Below, one piece after another: positions 42,822 to 52,937 of a DNA stretch of 53,376 nt. Position 1 is the stretch's first letter; each line of letters begins with the position of its first letter. The notes under the pieces are model-generated. The model was not told the origin of the DNA. It saw only the letters and a program-made list of their open reading frames with translations, and did no database searches. Source of the stretch: an uncultured Lachnospiraceae bacterium (GTDB lineage: Bacteria; Bacillota; Clostridia; Lachnospirales; Lachnospiraceae); NCBI GenBank assembly GCA_910586605.1, contig CAJUJR010000009.1:1-53376 (forward strand). Direction: 5' to 3'. Position numbers and translations under genes: made by a program.

Positions 42822-45800
42822 CTATTTATAATATGCAACGCCAGATTCAAAAATATGCTGGTTTTGGTTTCCATAGATATTGATTGCCACACCATCGCCA
42901 ATACGCTCTGAATGTGCCATCTTGCCAAGCACGCGTCCATCTGGGCTTGTAATGCCTTCAATGGCAGCATAAGAAGCATTCGGGTTGAAATCCTCATCCA
43001 TTGTTGGATTTCCTTCCAAATCTACATACCTTGTGGCTACCTGGCCATTTTCAAAAAGCTTCTGTAGCATTCCATCTGAGGCAACAAAACGCCCTTCCCC
43101 ATGAGAAGCTGGAATCACATAAACGCCTCCAAGCTCTGCCTGTGCCAGCCAAGGTGATTTATTCGTACATACCTTTGTATAAACCGATTTTGAAATATGG
43201 CGCCCGATTCTGTTTGTTGTCAAAGTCGGGGCATCTGCTGTCTGCGGCTTAATCTCGCCAAATGGCACAAGGCCAAGCTTAATCAACGCCTGGAAACCAT
43301 TGCAAATGCCAAGTGCCAGCCCATCCCTCTTTTCAAGCAGTTCATGGACCGCATCCATAATCCCTGGATTCCGGAATACAGAAGCAATAAACTTAGCAGA
43401 ACCATCCGGCTCATCACCTGCACTAAATCCACCAGAGAGCATTAAAATTTGCGACTCCCTAATTGCCGCCTCAAAAGCATGGGCAGACTCTGTAATCTGG
43501 CTTTCTGTCAGGTTACGGAATACAACTGTTTTAACATCCGCCCCGGCCTTTTCAAATGCCCTCTTTGTATCATATTCACAATTCGTCCCCGGAAATACTG
43601 GGATAAATACCTTTGGCCGCACAACTTTATTTTTTGCTGTATAAACAGTCTTTGCATCGTATAACGAATCTTCCAGTTTGTCCTGTACAACATCTGAACG
43701 CGTCGGATATACACTTTCCAGCCGGCTGCACCAGGCAGCGAGGGCTTCTTCCGTAGAAACAGCTATACCACATGCCTCAAATTCTGCTTTTTCTGTAACT
43801 ACTGCAATCTTCTGATATTCTGCGGTAATCCTATCCAAATCTTCTGGAGAAACTTCTGCAATAATATCCCCATAATCCTTTGAAAATAACATTTCTTTTG
43901 AAACGCTGCTATCGATTGCCACACCAAGGCCATTGCCAAACGCCATCTTGCTGACAGCCTCACAAATCCCACCAAACGAAACTGCATAGGCAGATACCAG
44001 CACCTTATCATGTATCATATCCGTGATTTTCCCATATAAGGACATTAACTGGCTATACTCTGGCAAAGAGTATGCATCTTTTTTGATGCCAAACTTCACC
44101 AAGATATTTCCTGCTTTTTTCAGTTCTGGCGTCACAACATCAGAAAAGGATGCCACATCCACTGCAAAAGAACAGAGTGTCGGCGGTACATCAATCTTAT
44201 CAAATGTCCCAGACATGCTGTCTTTTCCTCCAATAGACGGAAGCCCCAGCTTCATCTGTGCATCATATGCACCCAAAAGCGCTGCCATTGGCTCCCCCCA
44301 ACGGGAAGCATCTGCGCCTAAGCGACGGAAATACTCTTGGAACGTAAAACGGATTTTGCGGTAATCGCCGCCGGAAGCAACAATTTTTGCTACCGAAGAA
44401 ACCACTGCATACACCGCGCCATGATATGGACTCCAGCTCGTTAAATATGGATCCATGCCGTAACTCATCATTGTCACCGTATCACATTTCCCAGAAGATA
44501 CTGGAAGCTTGGCAATCATTGCCTGTGTTGGCGTCAATTGTTTCCTGCCCCCATAAGGCATCGTAACAGTAGCAGCCCCTATTGAGCTGTCAAACATCTC
44601 TACAAGGCCTTTCTGTGAACAAACATTCAAATCGTTTAATGTATCCAGCCATGCTTTTTTTATGTCAGGGCATTCTTTCCCCTGTTCAAAATAATTCTCT
44701 TCCTTTGCAGGCATTGTCACCCGTACATCTGTTTCCTGATGTGCTCCGTTTGTATCTAAAAATGCCCTGGAAAGATTGACAATTACCTTTCCTCTCCACT
44801 GCAAAACAAGCCTTGGTTCTTCTGTTACTGTTGCAACCGCAACTGCTTCCAAGTTTTCTTCCGCTGCAAAAGCCAGCATTTTATCTACATTTTCTGGGGA
44901 AACAACAACTGCCATACGCTCCTGTGATTCTGAAATGGCTAACTCTGTCCCATCCAGGCCAGCATATTTTTTAGGTACCTTGTCCAAATCCACAGTGAGC
45001 CCATCTGCCAGCTCCCCAATTGCAACAGAAACACCGCCTGCCCCAAAATCATTGCATTTTTTAATAATTGAGCTGACTTCCTCCCTGTAAAAAAGCCTTT
45101 GTATTTTTCTTTCTGTCGGCGCATTCCCTTTTTGGACTTCTGCGCCACAGACATCGATAGATTTTGTAGTATGTGCTTTAGAAGAACCCGTTGCCCCACC
45201 GATTCCGTCACGGCCAGTACGGCCTCCCAAAAGAATAATAATATCGCCAGGGTCGCTGTTTCCCCGGATTACATTACGGCGTGGGGCAGCCCCCATAACA
45301 GCGCCGATTTCCATGCGCTTTGCAACATAATTCGGATGGTATACCTCATTGACAAGCCCTGTCGCAAGGCCAATCTGGTTTCCATAAGAACTATAGCCCC
45401 GTGCAGCGCCTGTTACAATCTTACGCTGTGGAAGCTTGCCCTTTAATGTATCTTTTATTGGTACTGTTGGATCTGCTGCACCCGTTACACGCATTGCCTG
45501 ATAAACATAGCCACGCCCTGACAATGGATCGCGGATTGCCCCTCCAAGGCAGGTTGCAGCCCCTCCAAAAGGCTCAATCTCCGTTGGATGGTTATGTGTT
45601 TCATTTTTGAAGAATACCAGCCACTCTTCCTTTACTCCGTCAATTTCTACAGGAACTACAATGGAGCAGGCGTTGATTTCATCGGATTCTTCCATATCCC
45701 CCAGCTTGCCTTCAGCTTTTAGCTTACGCATCGCCATCAGTGCAATATCCATCAAAGATATATATTTGTCCGCCCTCCCCTCAAACATCTCCTTATGGGC

Positions 45801-46577
45801 TTTTTCATAATCTTTATATGCACTCTGGATTGGCTCTTTATAAAACCCTTCATCAAATGTAACATTTTTTAACTCTGTTAAAAACGTCGTATGGCGGCAG
45901 TGGTCTGACCAATATGTGTCTAACACCCTGATTTCCGTTACAAAAGGCTCTCTTTTTTCCTCTGTCTTAAAGTAATTCTGGATATGCAAAAAATCCTGAA
46001 ACGTCATGGCAAGATTTAAAGAAGAGTACAATTCTTTTAATTCCTTTTCCGGCATACTGGTAAATCCCACGAAAACAGAAACATCTGCAGGCTCATCAAA
46101 ACTCTGCACCAAGGTATCCGGCCTTTCTTCATCCGTTTCCCTAGAATCAACTGGGTTAATACAATAGTCTTTAATCCTGGCTGCATCCTCCTCGCTGATT
46201 TCCCCCTCGAAAATATAAGTCGTCGCAGAGCGGATTACCGGCTCTTCCTTCTCGTTTAACAATTTCACGCACTGCTCTGCAGAATCTGCACGCTGGTCAA
46301 ACTGCCCAGGTAGATATTCCACGGAAAATACCAGGGAATGCCCTGGCGCTTCAAAGCCCTCCTCGTAGCAATTATCTACGGGTGGTTCTGAAAATACGGT
46401 ACCAAGCGCCTGCTGATATGTCCCATCGCTTAAATTTTCCACATCATAACGGCTCAATACACGGACTGCCTCCAAGGACTCAATCCCAAGATAATTCCTT
46501 ATCTCCTCTTTCAATTCTTTTGCGCGGACTGCATATGGCTCTTTTTTTTCTACATAAACTCTTCTAACGCTTCCCAT
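42822..46577 (-). CDS. purL: phosphoribosylformylglycinamidine synthase (large single-chain form)
   Basis: A 1251-residue enzyme combining the synthetase and glutaminase parts. It converts FGAR, glutamine and ATP to FGAM. The synthetase region shows FKNETHNHPTEIEPFGGAAT and the glutaminase has GICNGFQALIKLGL with the nucleophile Cys. The PurL/PurQ fused form is expected in Clostridia of this group. It is 17 bp after the PpiC-like gene. Together with purM, purN and purD it supplies four steps of the pathway in this window. Confidence 0.96.
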   Translation of the reverse strand: MGSVRRVYVEKKEPYAVRAKELKEEIRNYLGIESLEAVRVLSRYDVENLSDGTYQQALGTVFSEPPVDNCYEEGFEAPGHSLVFSVEYLPGQFDQRADSAEQCVKLLNEKEEPVIRSATTYIFEGEISEEDAARIKDYCINPVDSRETDEERPDTLVQSFDEPADVSVFVGFTSMPEKELKELYSSLNLAMTFQDFLHIQNYFKTEEKREPFVTEIRVLDTYWSDHCRHTTFLTELKNVTFDEGFYKEPIQSAYKDYEKAHKEMFEGRADKYISLMDIALMAMRKLKAEGKLGDMEESDEINACSIVVPVEIDGVKEEWLVFFKNETHNHPTEIEPFGGAATCLGGAIRDPLSGRGYVYQAMRVTGAADPTVPIKDTLKGKLPQRKIVTGAARGYSSYGNQIGLATGLVNEVYHPNYVAKRMEIGAVMGAAPRRNVIRGNSDPGDIIILLGGRTGRDGIGGATGSSKAHTTKSIDVCGAEVQKGNAPTERKIQRLFYREEVSSIIKKCNDFGAGGVSVAIGELADGLTVDLDKVPKKYAGLDGTELAISESQERMAVVVSPENVDKMLAFAAEENLEAVAVATVTEEPRLVLQWRGKVIVNLSRAFLDTNGAHQETDVRVTMPAKEENYFEQGKECPDIKKAWLDTLNDLNVCSQKGLVEMFDSSIGAATVTMPYGGRKQLTPTQAMIAKLPVSSGKCDTVTMMSYGMDPYLTSWSPYHGAVYAVVSSVAKIVASGGDYRKIRFTFQEYFRRLGADASRWGEPMAALLGAYDAQMKLGLPSIGGKDSMSGTFDKIDVPPTLCSFAVDVASFSDVVTPELKKAGNILVKFGIKKDAYSLPEYSQLMSLYGKITDMIHDKVLVSAYAVSFGGICEAVSKMAFGNGLGVAIDSSVSKEMLFSKDYGDIIAEVSPEDLDRITAEYQKIAVVTEKAEFEACGIAVSTEEALAAWCSRLESVYPTRSDVVQDKLEDSLYDAKTVYTAKNKVVRPKVFIPVFPGTNCEYDTKRAFEKAGADVKTVVFRNLTESQITESAHAFEAAIRESQILMLSGGFSAGDEPDGSAKFIASVFRNPGIMDAVHELLEKRDGLALGICNGFQALIKLGLVPFGEIKPQTADAPTLTTNRIGRHISKSVYTKVCTNKSPWLAQAELGGVYVIPASHGEGRFVASDGMLQKLFENGQVATRYVDLEGNPTMDEDFNPNASYAAIEGITSPDGRVLGKMAHSERIGDGVAINIYGNQNQHIFESGVAYYK

Positions 46578-46594
46578 TCTGTTCCTGCCTCCAT

Positions 46595-47851
46595 CTATTC
46601 TTCACTTGAACCGCCAGCAGCATCAGAGGAATCTCCCTTCATCTTTTCCAAATCTTCTGCTGTTACAATATCTGTTGTTACTGTTCCGATAACTACATCT
46701 GTCCATACATCTGTATTTACGACAACATCATATTTCTCCTGTTCCTTATCATACCAGTCAGAATATGCACTGTTTTGTTTTGCTTTAATGGCATCATCAC
46801 AGGCAGTTTTATACGCTTCCTCTGAGTTGTTGTCCACCATTTTCACTACAACATAGTAGTTTTCGTCTAATATCACATCTGAAACTGTACCATTTTTCAT
46901 TTTCTTAATCTTTTTCAGATTCTTATCAGAAACATATGTCCATCCGTCTTTTTCAGTGAATTTCCCTTCTTTTTCCAGGGTAATGCTGCTCTCATCTTCG
47001 CCAATCAGAGTTGTAAAATCTTCTGCCGTCTTTGCCTGTGAAGCAATCTCCTTCATTTTTCCCTCCAGCTCTTTCTTTTCATCGCTGGTCAGTTCTTTTG
47101 CCTCACCCTCCTCTGTGCTTATCTTTAGAGGTGCATAATAATACTGGATATCATACTGGCGGTAGTCCTCTTTGCTGATATCGGCAATTGTCTTTTCCTC
47201 ATCCACATCTTTATTTAATTCTTCCTGCTGATCCTTCTTAAAACGATCAGCAAGCGCCCTTTTTTCAAAACGTTCTGTCAGCTTGGATTCTGAAATATTG
47301 AGCTGCATCTTCTGAAGCCAGGAAAGCCCTTCTAAAGCTTCCTTTGCATCCTCTGCCGCATCCTTTTTCTCATCCTCTGTCAGTTCATACTTTGCTTCTT
47401 TCGCCTTCTGATATAAGATCTCATACTGCACTTCGGCATTTAACACTTCCTGCTTCCAGCCAATGGAGTTCGATACCCCTGACATCGTCCCGGCTTCCCC
47501 CTGGTAATCAGCTTCCCATATCGTCCCGCCTGACATAGACTGATACCATTCATTATATGGCAGATATGTGCTCTCCAGCTCATAAATCGGATACATCATA
47601 TCATCTAATGTAAACTTAGTACCACCAACTGTTACAGCCACCTTCGGCTTAAACTGCTGTATGGCAACCCCAACACATAAAACTACTACCAAAACAACAC
47701 ACAGCACCGTTAAAATAATTGGTTTTAAGTCTCTGCCTGCCAGAAAACCGCCACTTTTTTTCAGTGTCTTTTCTGGTACCGAAGGAGAAACCGCCTCCTT
47801 TGCCCCCTTGTCTTTCTTTTGTTGATTCATAATATTTTTCGATGAATTCAT
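46595..47851 (-). CDS. SurA/PrsA-like membrane-anchored foldase
   Basis: A 418-residue protein with a cytoplasmic N-tail rich in Lys, a membrane helix at about 45-66, and an extracytoplasmic region rich in Lys/Glu. The SurA N-like pattern (VGGTKFTLDDMMYP, EVLNAEVQYEILYQKAKEA) suggests a peptidylprolyl isomerase or chaperone. The catalytic parvulin core is not obvious to me, so chaperone function without isomerase is possible. The start has GGAGGAATTGAC. A promoter lies at 47913-47940. It precedes purL with no obvious link. Confidence 0.72.
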   Translation of the reverse strand: MNSSKNIMNQQKKDKGAKEAVSPSVPEKTLKKSGGFLAGRDLKPIILTVLCVVLVVVLCVGVAIQQFKPKVAVTVGGTKFTLDDMMYPIYELESTYLPYNEWYQSMSGGTIWEADYQGEAGTMSGVSNSIGWKQEVLNAEVQYEILYQKAKEAKYELTEDEKKDAAEDAKEALEGLSWLQKMQLNISESKLTERFEKRALADRFKKDQQEELNKDVDEEKTIADISKEDYRQYDIQYYYAPLKISTEEGEAKELTSDEKKELEGKMKEIASQAKTAEDFTTLIGEDESSITLEKEGKFTEKDGWTYVSDKNLKKIKKMKNGTVSDVILDENYYVVVKMVDNNSEEAYKTACDDAIKAKQNSAYSDWYDKEQEKYDVVVNTDVWTDVVIGTVTTDIVTAEDLEKMKGDSSDAAGGSSEE

Positions 47852-47912
47852 GTCAATTCCTCCAAATGTATTTCTTTCACTACTATGTCTAAAAACTAAT
47901 AGCCTATGTTAT

Positions 47913-47940
47913 ATTCTATCGAAAAACTGAAAGAAGTCAA
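47913..47940 (-). promoter_or_regulatory. promoter of the foldase-purL unit
   Basis: On the minus strand TTGACT (47935-47940), a 16-bp spacer and TAGAAT (47913-47918). Confidence 0.6.
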
Positions 47941-47946
47941 GATATA

Positions 47947-49417
47947 TTATTTACAGATTCCCCAATTCAATGTTTCCCACTCTCCCCGCCTATTTTCTAC
48001 AAGCATCCATTCTGCTATCTGATTACGGCTGTCCATGCCCCTAAACTTTTCCCTTTCCTTCCAGTCTTTTGGAAGCCTGATGTCAAACTGGAAAGCCTCT
48101 TTTTTTCCATTTGCGGAAGACAAGCGTGCAACAGCTTCTGAATCCTGATAGTGGTAGGAAATCCCTTTTATTTCACATTCAGGATATTCCTTCTTAAAAC
48201 CTTTACAAGCATTCCTGGCAAGCTTTGTTAAGAACTCTTTTTCATTGCCATCTTCTGACACTTGCCCTTTCAGCCAGATAAATTGTGCCGGTATCCCGTC
48301 AATATCAGATTCTGTATGGAGGACTTTATACTTTTCTGTCACCTTTCCATCCTCTCCATACTGATACAGCCCGATAGGATAACCATACTCCCTGCCTGCT
48401 TCTTCTATTTTCTCTTTTTCCGCCAGCCCTTCCAGTTTTTTTCCAGAATTGACTTCTGGCGCCTCACCAGACACATTCTTTTGATTTTGGCCTAAAAAAT
48501 CAGGCAATAACACCGCCGCTGCCGCTATCACCAACACACTGCCTAATACCATTGCACATTTTGTTTTTGCTTTCTTTTGATATAAATTCATAATTCTCTT
48601 CTTTACTCCTTTCTCCCCAAATCTCAGCGAACAATGGAACTGCTTCCCCCTGCCAACAGTAAAATGCAGCAAGTCTTTTGCATAACCTCTCTTTTCTTCC
48701 TGCCCAAGCCCCGCCACTGCCGCTTCATCACAAGACATTTCCATATCTCTGGTATAAAAATACATCCCAAGCCATACTGCCGGGTTAAACCAATGGATGC
48801 ACAAAACCAGAAAAGCAAGCAGTTTAAATAGAGAATCTTTCCTTTTTATATGGAATTTTTCATGCAAAAGGATATAGCTGCATTCCTCTTTTTTTAATCC
48901 TGAAGGCAGGTAGATTTTGTCTGGAAACCCAATCAGTACAAGCGGCATTATAATACCATCTGCAAAATATATGTTTTCTTTCCATTTTACAGAAATACAT
49001 AATTGCTTTTTCAGGCAAAAAAACGAATACACCTCGTAACCTGCCAAAACTGCCATGCCTGCAATCCATATAACCCCTACAATTTCCCACGAAATAGGAA
49101 AGGAACTTGTTTTATTGGTTTCTATGGAAGACAACTTGCCAGCATGGATTCCCTGCCCTCCTGCTTTTACCGTATCATGAACCATTTCCATCACCTGTGG
49201 AACTATAAAACCAGATTCTGTACCTTTCGCCTTCTCCACCCCCCCAGATTCCTTGGAAAGATATTGGAAAAAGCAAGCGGATTCCAGGTATCGCCCAAAG
49301 AATATATGAAAATTTCTTTGGAAGCCGGTACAAAAAGCAGCGCAGCGCCATAACTGCCGCTATCACCCATGTGCCTGCATAACTTAACTCCAATACAGGC
49401 CGTAGAATCTCTTCCAT
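47947..49417 (-). pseudogene. BlaR1/M56 membrane metalloprotease, split by a G7 frameshift
   Basis: Two reading frames together look like one M56 (BlaR1-type) sensor protease. The first (from ATG 49417, strong GGAGG site) encodes the N-terminal helices and LLFPISFQGIW. The second (to 47947) carries the HEKFH zinc motif and later a signal-like region. They are separated at a run of seven G on the minus strand (49239-49245): removing one G joins them into a single frame through ATC TGG GGG GTG GAG. BlaI lies directly upstream. It could be phase variation, a sequence error or a true loss; the sequence alone cannot say. Confidence 0.75.
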
Positions 49418-49434
49418 GTATAAATCCTCCAATT

Positions 49435-49788
49435 TTATAGTTCATCAATCAACCTACGAATCTGTAAAATCTCCTCTGGGCTCAATTTTTCTTCTCTTGC
49501 AAACGCAGCCAGAAAACGCGGCAAAGATCCGTCAAACGTCTCCTCCACAAAGTGCCTGCTCTGCCTTGCAAAATACTGCTCCTTGCTTAGAACAGAAGAT
49601 ACCATGCTATCCTCATTTTTAATGATCCCTTTGCCGCAAAGTTTTTTAATCACCGTATAAGTTGTAGACTTCTTCCAACCCAATTCTTCCTGTGCCAGCT
49701 TAACCAGCCCGCCAGAATTAATCGGTTCATGGCTCCAGATTAATTCTGCAAACCTAGTCTCTACAACTCCCATTTTGTAAACTTCCAC
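49435..49788 (-). CDS. BlaI/MecI/CopY-family repressor
   Basis: A 117-residue winged-helix repressor with VETRFAELIWSHEPINSGGL and STTYTVIKKLCGKG. The start is the GTG at 49788 with GAGG upstream; ATG at 49773 is an alternative, and the frame to 49926 is unlikely because it enters the promoter. It represses its own gene and is released when BlaR1 cleaves it. A promoter with a 23-bp inverted repeat (49863-49921) precedes it. Confidence 0.87.
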   Translation of the reverse strand: MEVYKMGVVETRFAELIWSHEPINSGGLVKLAQEELGWKKSTTYTVIKKLCGKGIIKNEDSMVSSVLSKEQYFARQSRHFVEETFDGSLPRFLAAFAREEKLSPEEILQIRRLIDEL

Positions 49789-49862
49789 TTTTACCTCAGA
49801 ACGTATTTTATTCCTCTGGCAATTAAATACGCCCATGCCTCCTTTCCTGCTTTTTACAACGC

Positions 49863-49921
49863 AATAAGGTTTATCAACGATAGACCCATTACTATGGAGT
49901 CTATCATCAATAAACCTTATT
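49863..49921 (-). promoter_or_regulatory. 23-bp inverted repeat operator on the blaI promoter
   Basis: The arms 49863-49885 and 49899-49921 are inverted repeats differing in four bases or fewer, with a 13-base centre that itself holds CCAT/ATGG. It contains the spacer and -10 of the promoter TTGACA (49921-49926), 17 bp, TAGACT (49898-49903). That is a likely BlaI operator. Confidence 0.72.
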
Positions 49922-49929
49922 GTCAACCT

Positions 49930-52194
49930 TTATTTCGCAACGACCTTCCCTAAAAATCCCCGTTTCTTAAAATACGATGTATATGTTAACTTTTTCGATT
50001 TTGGCACTTCCAATATCATCCCCTTCCCATTTTGGGCGCCACTCCGGAATAGGATATCTGATCCAATCGAATTATCCGTAAGATGTAATGTTTTAACAAC
50101 CATTTTTTTCATATTCCGGCATCTTGCAAAAGTCTTCTTGCCAATACTTTCTATCCCAGCGCCAAGCGTCGCTGTTTTGAGTTTCTTGCAGGAATGAAAA
50201 GCATAAGAGCCAACTCCTTCTACGTTGTTTGGAATCTTTATCTCAGCCAGGCTAGTGCATTTTTTAAATGCATTTGCAAATATATAAGTAACAGATGAAG
50301 GAATTTTCACTATTTTTAGCATCCCGCAATCTTCAAACAAAGACTCGGGAATCACTTTCAGATTTTTGGGGAGTTTTACCGTTTCCAGGCTTTCACATGC
50401 CCAAAAACACTTTGCTTCTATATATTTCACAGCATCTGGCACTGCTACTTTTTTCAGCCATTTTGCCTGTGCAAATGCACCTTCCTTCAAACGCCTTACA
50501 GAATCTGGAACCGTATAGCTTTCGTCTGCTTTCCCTTGCGGATAACAATACAATACCTGCATTGACTTGCTAAAAAGCACACCGTCTACTGCTGTAAATG
50601 TCGTATTCTGCGAATCTGCCAGGAAATATTTTAAATTGCTGCAGCCTTTAAACGCCCTGCTTCCAACACTGCTTACTTCCTTTGGTATCGTAATCTCCAC
50701 AAGGCCTGAACAATATGAAAATACGCCATTGGGGATTTCTGTCAAGCTATCTGGCAATTTTACTTCCGTTAACTTTGCACAATTTTTAAACGCTTCCTTT
50801 TGTATTGTATGGACAGAATCCGGCAAATCCAGCTTCATAAGCCCGGTACATCCAGAAAAAACAGATGTTTTAATCGTTTCTACCCCTTCTGGCAAAGTAA
50901 CCTCTTTCAATGACGAATTGCCATAAAATGCCCTGTCCTCTAGTATTTTTATCCCTTCTGGCACTACATAACTACTGCCCTTTTTCCCTTCTGGGTAATA
51001 CTGCAGTTTTTCCCCATCTGTAGAAAATACAATTCCATCCTTTGACTGGAAATACCTATTTGCAGAAGAAACCTCAACCTGCGTAAGCTGTGTACATCCT
51101 TCAAATGCCATATTGTTAATCCACGATACCCTGGCCGGGATTGTTATGCTTTTCAGGGAAATACAGCCTTTAAACAAATCATATGGAATCTCAGTCAGCT
51201 TCTTGGAAAGCCTTACTTCTTCCAAAGAGGTACAGCCAGAAAAAACACTTCCGTTCAGATAACTTATCTCATCTGTCATTGTCACCGAAGTCAGCCCACT
51301 GCCTGCAAATGCATTGTACTCTATAATTTCCAAGTTCTCCGTAAATACCACCTGTTTCAGGTTTTTGCAGCTGCTGAATGCATTATTTACAATTCTGTAC
51401 ACTTCGTCTGGGATTTCATAAAGGCCATCCTCTTTTTGTGCCGGATAGCAATATAATGTCCTTTTATCCTTTGAAAAAAGGACATTGTCCTCAGCTACAA
51501 AATTCTTATTCCTGCTGTCTACAATAATTTCACTTAAAGCCGGGCATCCAGATAAATAAACACCATACCCAAATTTTCTCATGCCTTTTCCCAGGTACAA
51601 TTTTTTTAAATTGGCATGGCTTTCCTTGCTGCCCCTCCGCCATGCCTTGATTGTGTCTGATAAATGCAGAGAGTGGAACGTTGCATCTTCTTGAAACGCA
51701 TCCCACCTGATGATACCAACCTTCTTTCCTCCTATATAACTTGGGACATAAAGGCTTTTGCACGTTTTCCCCTTTTGTGTCAGGCCAGTGATCTCATATT
51801 GTGTACCATTATAATCTGTATCATACGTAAAATATTCCCCTGCCTTCCCCAATATAGTAAGTTTATAACTTAACTTTACAGTCTGCTTTTTCCCCGCTGG
51901 CTTCTTTTTATATACCACATTAGCACGGATTGTTGTTTTCCCTTTCCGCTTTGGTACTACAAGGCCTTTTTTGCCAACTGTGGCAACATTTTTGTTAGAA
52001 GAAACATATTCCACAGATATAATGTGCTTCCCCTCAATAGAAATCCTGTTCTTCCCATCCAGATACATTACCTTCTCATTGCCTGCAAATGCAGGCAGCG
52101 CTGCCTGGCCTGCCGCATTTCCTGCTTCTGGGAATAAAAACACGGTGGCCAAAACACAAAGCACTGCACCAAGTCTCATTATTTTTTCTTTCAT
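49930..52194 (-). CDS. secreted BspA-type leucine-rich-repeat protein
   Basis: A 754-residue exported protein. The signal peptide (MKEKIMRLGAVLCVLATVFL, then PEAGNA) is followed by a Big2-like Ig region (NKNVATVGKKGLVVPKRKGK) and then about 18 LRR_5 repeats with the pattern xxIxxxAFxxCxxLxxVxLP. The repeats are typical of BspA-like surface proteins that bind host or matrix targets. There is no LPXTG sorting motif at the end, so release or non-covalent attachment is likely. It is transcribed towards blaI with a short gap. A regulatory link to the BlaI operator is possible but not shown. Confidence 0.87.
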   Translation of the reverse strand: MKEKIMRLGAVLCVLATVFLFPEAGNAAGQAALPAFAGNEKVMYLDGKNRISIEGKHIISVEYVSSNKNVATVGKKGLVVPKRKGKTTIRANVVYKKKPAGKKQTVKLSYKLTILGKAGEYFTYDTDYNGTQYEITGLTQKGKTCKSLYVPSYIGGKKVGIIRWDAFQEDATFHSLHLSDTIKAWRRGSKESHANLKKLYLGKGMRKFGYGVYLSGCPALSEIIVDSRNKNFVAEDNVLFSKDKRTLYCYPAQKEDGLYEIPDEVYRIVNNAFSSCKNLKQVVFTENLEIIEYNAFAGSGLTSVTMTDEISYLNGSVFSGCTSLEEVRLSKKLTEIPYDLFKGCISLKSITIPARVSWINNMAFEGCTQLTQVEVSSANRYFQSKDGIVFSTDGEKLQYYPEGKKGSSYVVPEGIKILEDRAFYGNSSLKEVTLPEGVETIKTSVFSGCTGLMKLDLPDSVHTIQKEAFKNCAKLTEVKLPDSLTEIPNGVFSYCSGLVEITIPKEVSSVGSRAFKGCSNLKYFLADSQNTTFTAVDGVLFSKSMQVLYCYPQGKADESYTVPDSVRRLKEGAFAQAKWLKKVAVPDAVKYIEAKCFWACESLETVKLPKNLKVIPESLFEDCGMLKIVKIPSSVTYIFANAFKKCTSLAEIKIPNNVEGVGSYAFHSCKKLKTATLGAGIESIGKKTFARCRNMKKMVVKTLHLTDNSIGSDILFRSGAQNGKGMILEVPKSKKLTYTSYFKKRGFLGKVVAK

Positions 52195-52340
52195 ATCATC
52201 AACCTCTTTTCTAGTAAAACCTTTATTTCTGTCCAGTATAAACAGAATATTTTAACATTCACGGAAAAAATTCTTAAGATTTCTTAAAATTCAGGAAGCA
52301 GGCTATTTTTCAATGTATTACTAAGCCATTCTTTATACTA

Positions 52341-52394
52341 AAGCGTGTTTGAAAATCCATTCCAGGAACTTTTCGCTCCTTACAAAATGCATTC
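52341..52394. repeat. dispersed repeat, copy 4
   Basis: AAGCGTGTTTGAAAATCCAT then TCCAGGAAC, ending CTCCTTAC and ATGCATTC. It aligns with copy 3 (37319-37375) over about 55 bases with few differences. Confidence 0.75.
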
Positions 52395-52470
52395 TATGCT
52401 TCGCGCTATATTTTTATATTGTGTTTTTCTTCAATAAACGCCATATTTCTTATTGCATTTTTCTTGTTTT

Positions 52471-52479
52471 TGTTATAAT
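52471..52479 (+). promoter_or_regulatory. extended -10 promoter of the second BlaI-like gene
   Basis: TGTTATAAT is an extended -10 box. A weak -35 (TTATTG) lies 18 bp upstream. The leader to the ATG at 52557 is about 70 bases. Confidence 0.55.
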
Positions 52480-52556
52480 CTTAATGTAATACAAATTATA
52501 GCTGAATAAATAAAGCTGTGAATATTACTTAAAAAACATATGAAAAGGAGTATAAG

Positions 52557-52937
52557 ATGGAAAGAATAACTATGACACAGGAAGAAGTTATGAAAGTATT
52601 TTGGGAATATGAAGACAGGGCATTGTCCGCATCCGAAATTGTAAAGCTGGAGCCTTCTTTAAATTTAAATACAGTACGCGCCTGTCTCAAAGTATTGTTG
52701 GAAAAAAATTATATTGTTATTGATGATGTTGTTTACAGCAATACCGTCCTGGCACGTGCTTACAGGCCGATTATATCTATTGACAGATACATAAGCGAGA
52801 ATTTTGAAGGGACATTCCGAAGCATGCCTGTTATGGATATCGTCAACCAACTTCTTGAACGGGTAACAGATGAAAGTGTCCTAAACGAAGCGCTAAGATT
52901 AATCGCCGAAATCAAAAAAAGGAAAAGCCAAGAATAA
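52557..52937 (+). CDS. second BlaI/MecI/CopY-family regulator
   Basis: A 126-residue winged-helix protein, with QEEVMKVFWEYEDRALSASE and LNLNTVRACLKVLLEKNYI in the BlaI fold. The C-terminal half, with ISENFEGTFRSMPVMDIVNQ, is a dimerisation region. No BlaR1-like sensor is beside it, so its inducer is unknown. The ATG has a clear AAGGAG site. It is the only plus-strand gene in the last 27 kb. Confidence 0.85.
   Translation: MERITMTQEEVMKVFWEYEDRALSASEIVKLEPSLNLNTVRACLKVLLEKNYIVIDDVVYSNTVLARAYRPIISIDRYISENFEGTFRSMPVMDIVNQLLERVTDESVLNEALRLIAEIKKRKSQE

Larger units (their letters stand above)
52195..52556. other. intergenic region, 362 bp
   Basis: Divergent region between the LRR gene (minus) and the BlaI-like gene (plus). 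It holds repeat copy 4 (52341-52394), the promoter of the BlaI-like gene and an AT-rich stretch with two TTCTTAAGA-like repeats. I see no gene in it. Confidence 0.7.
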
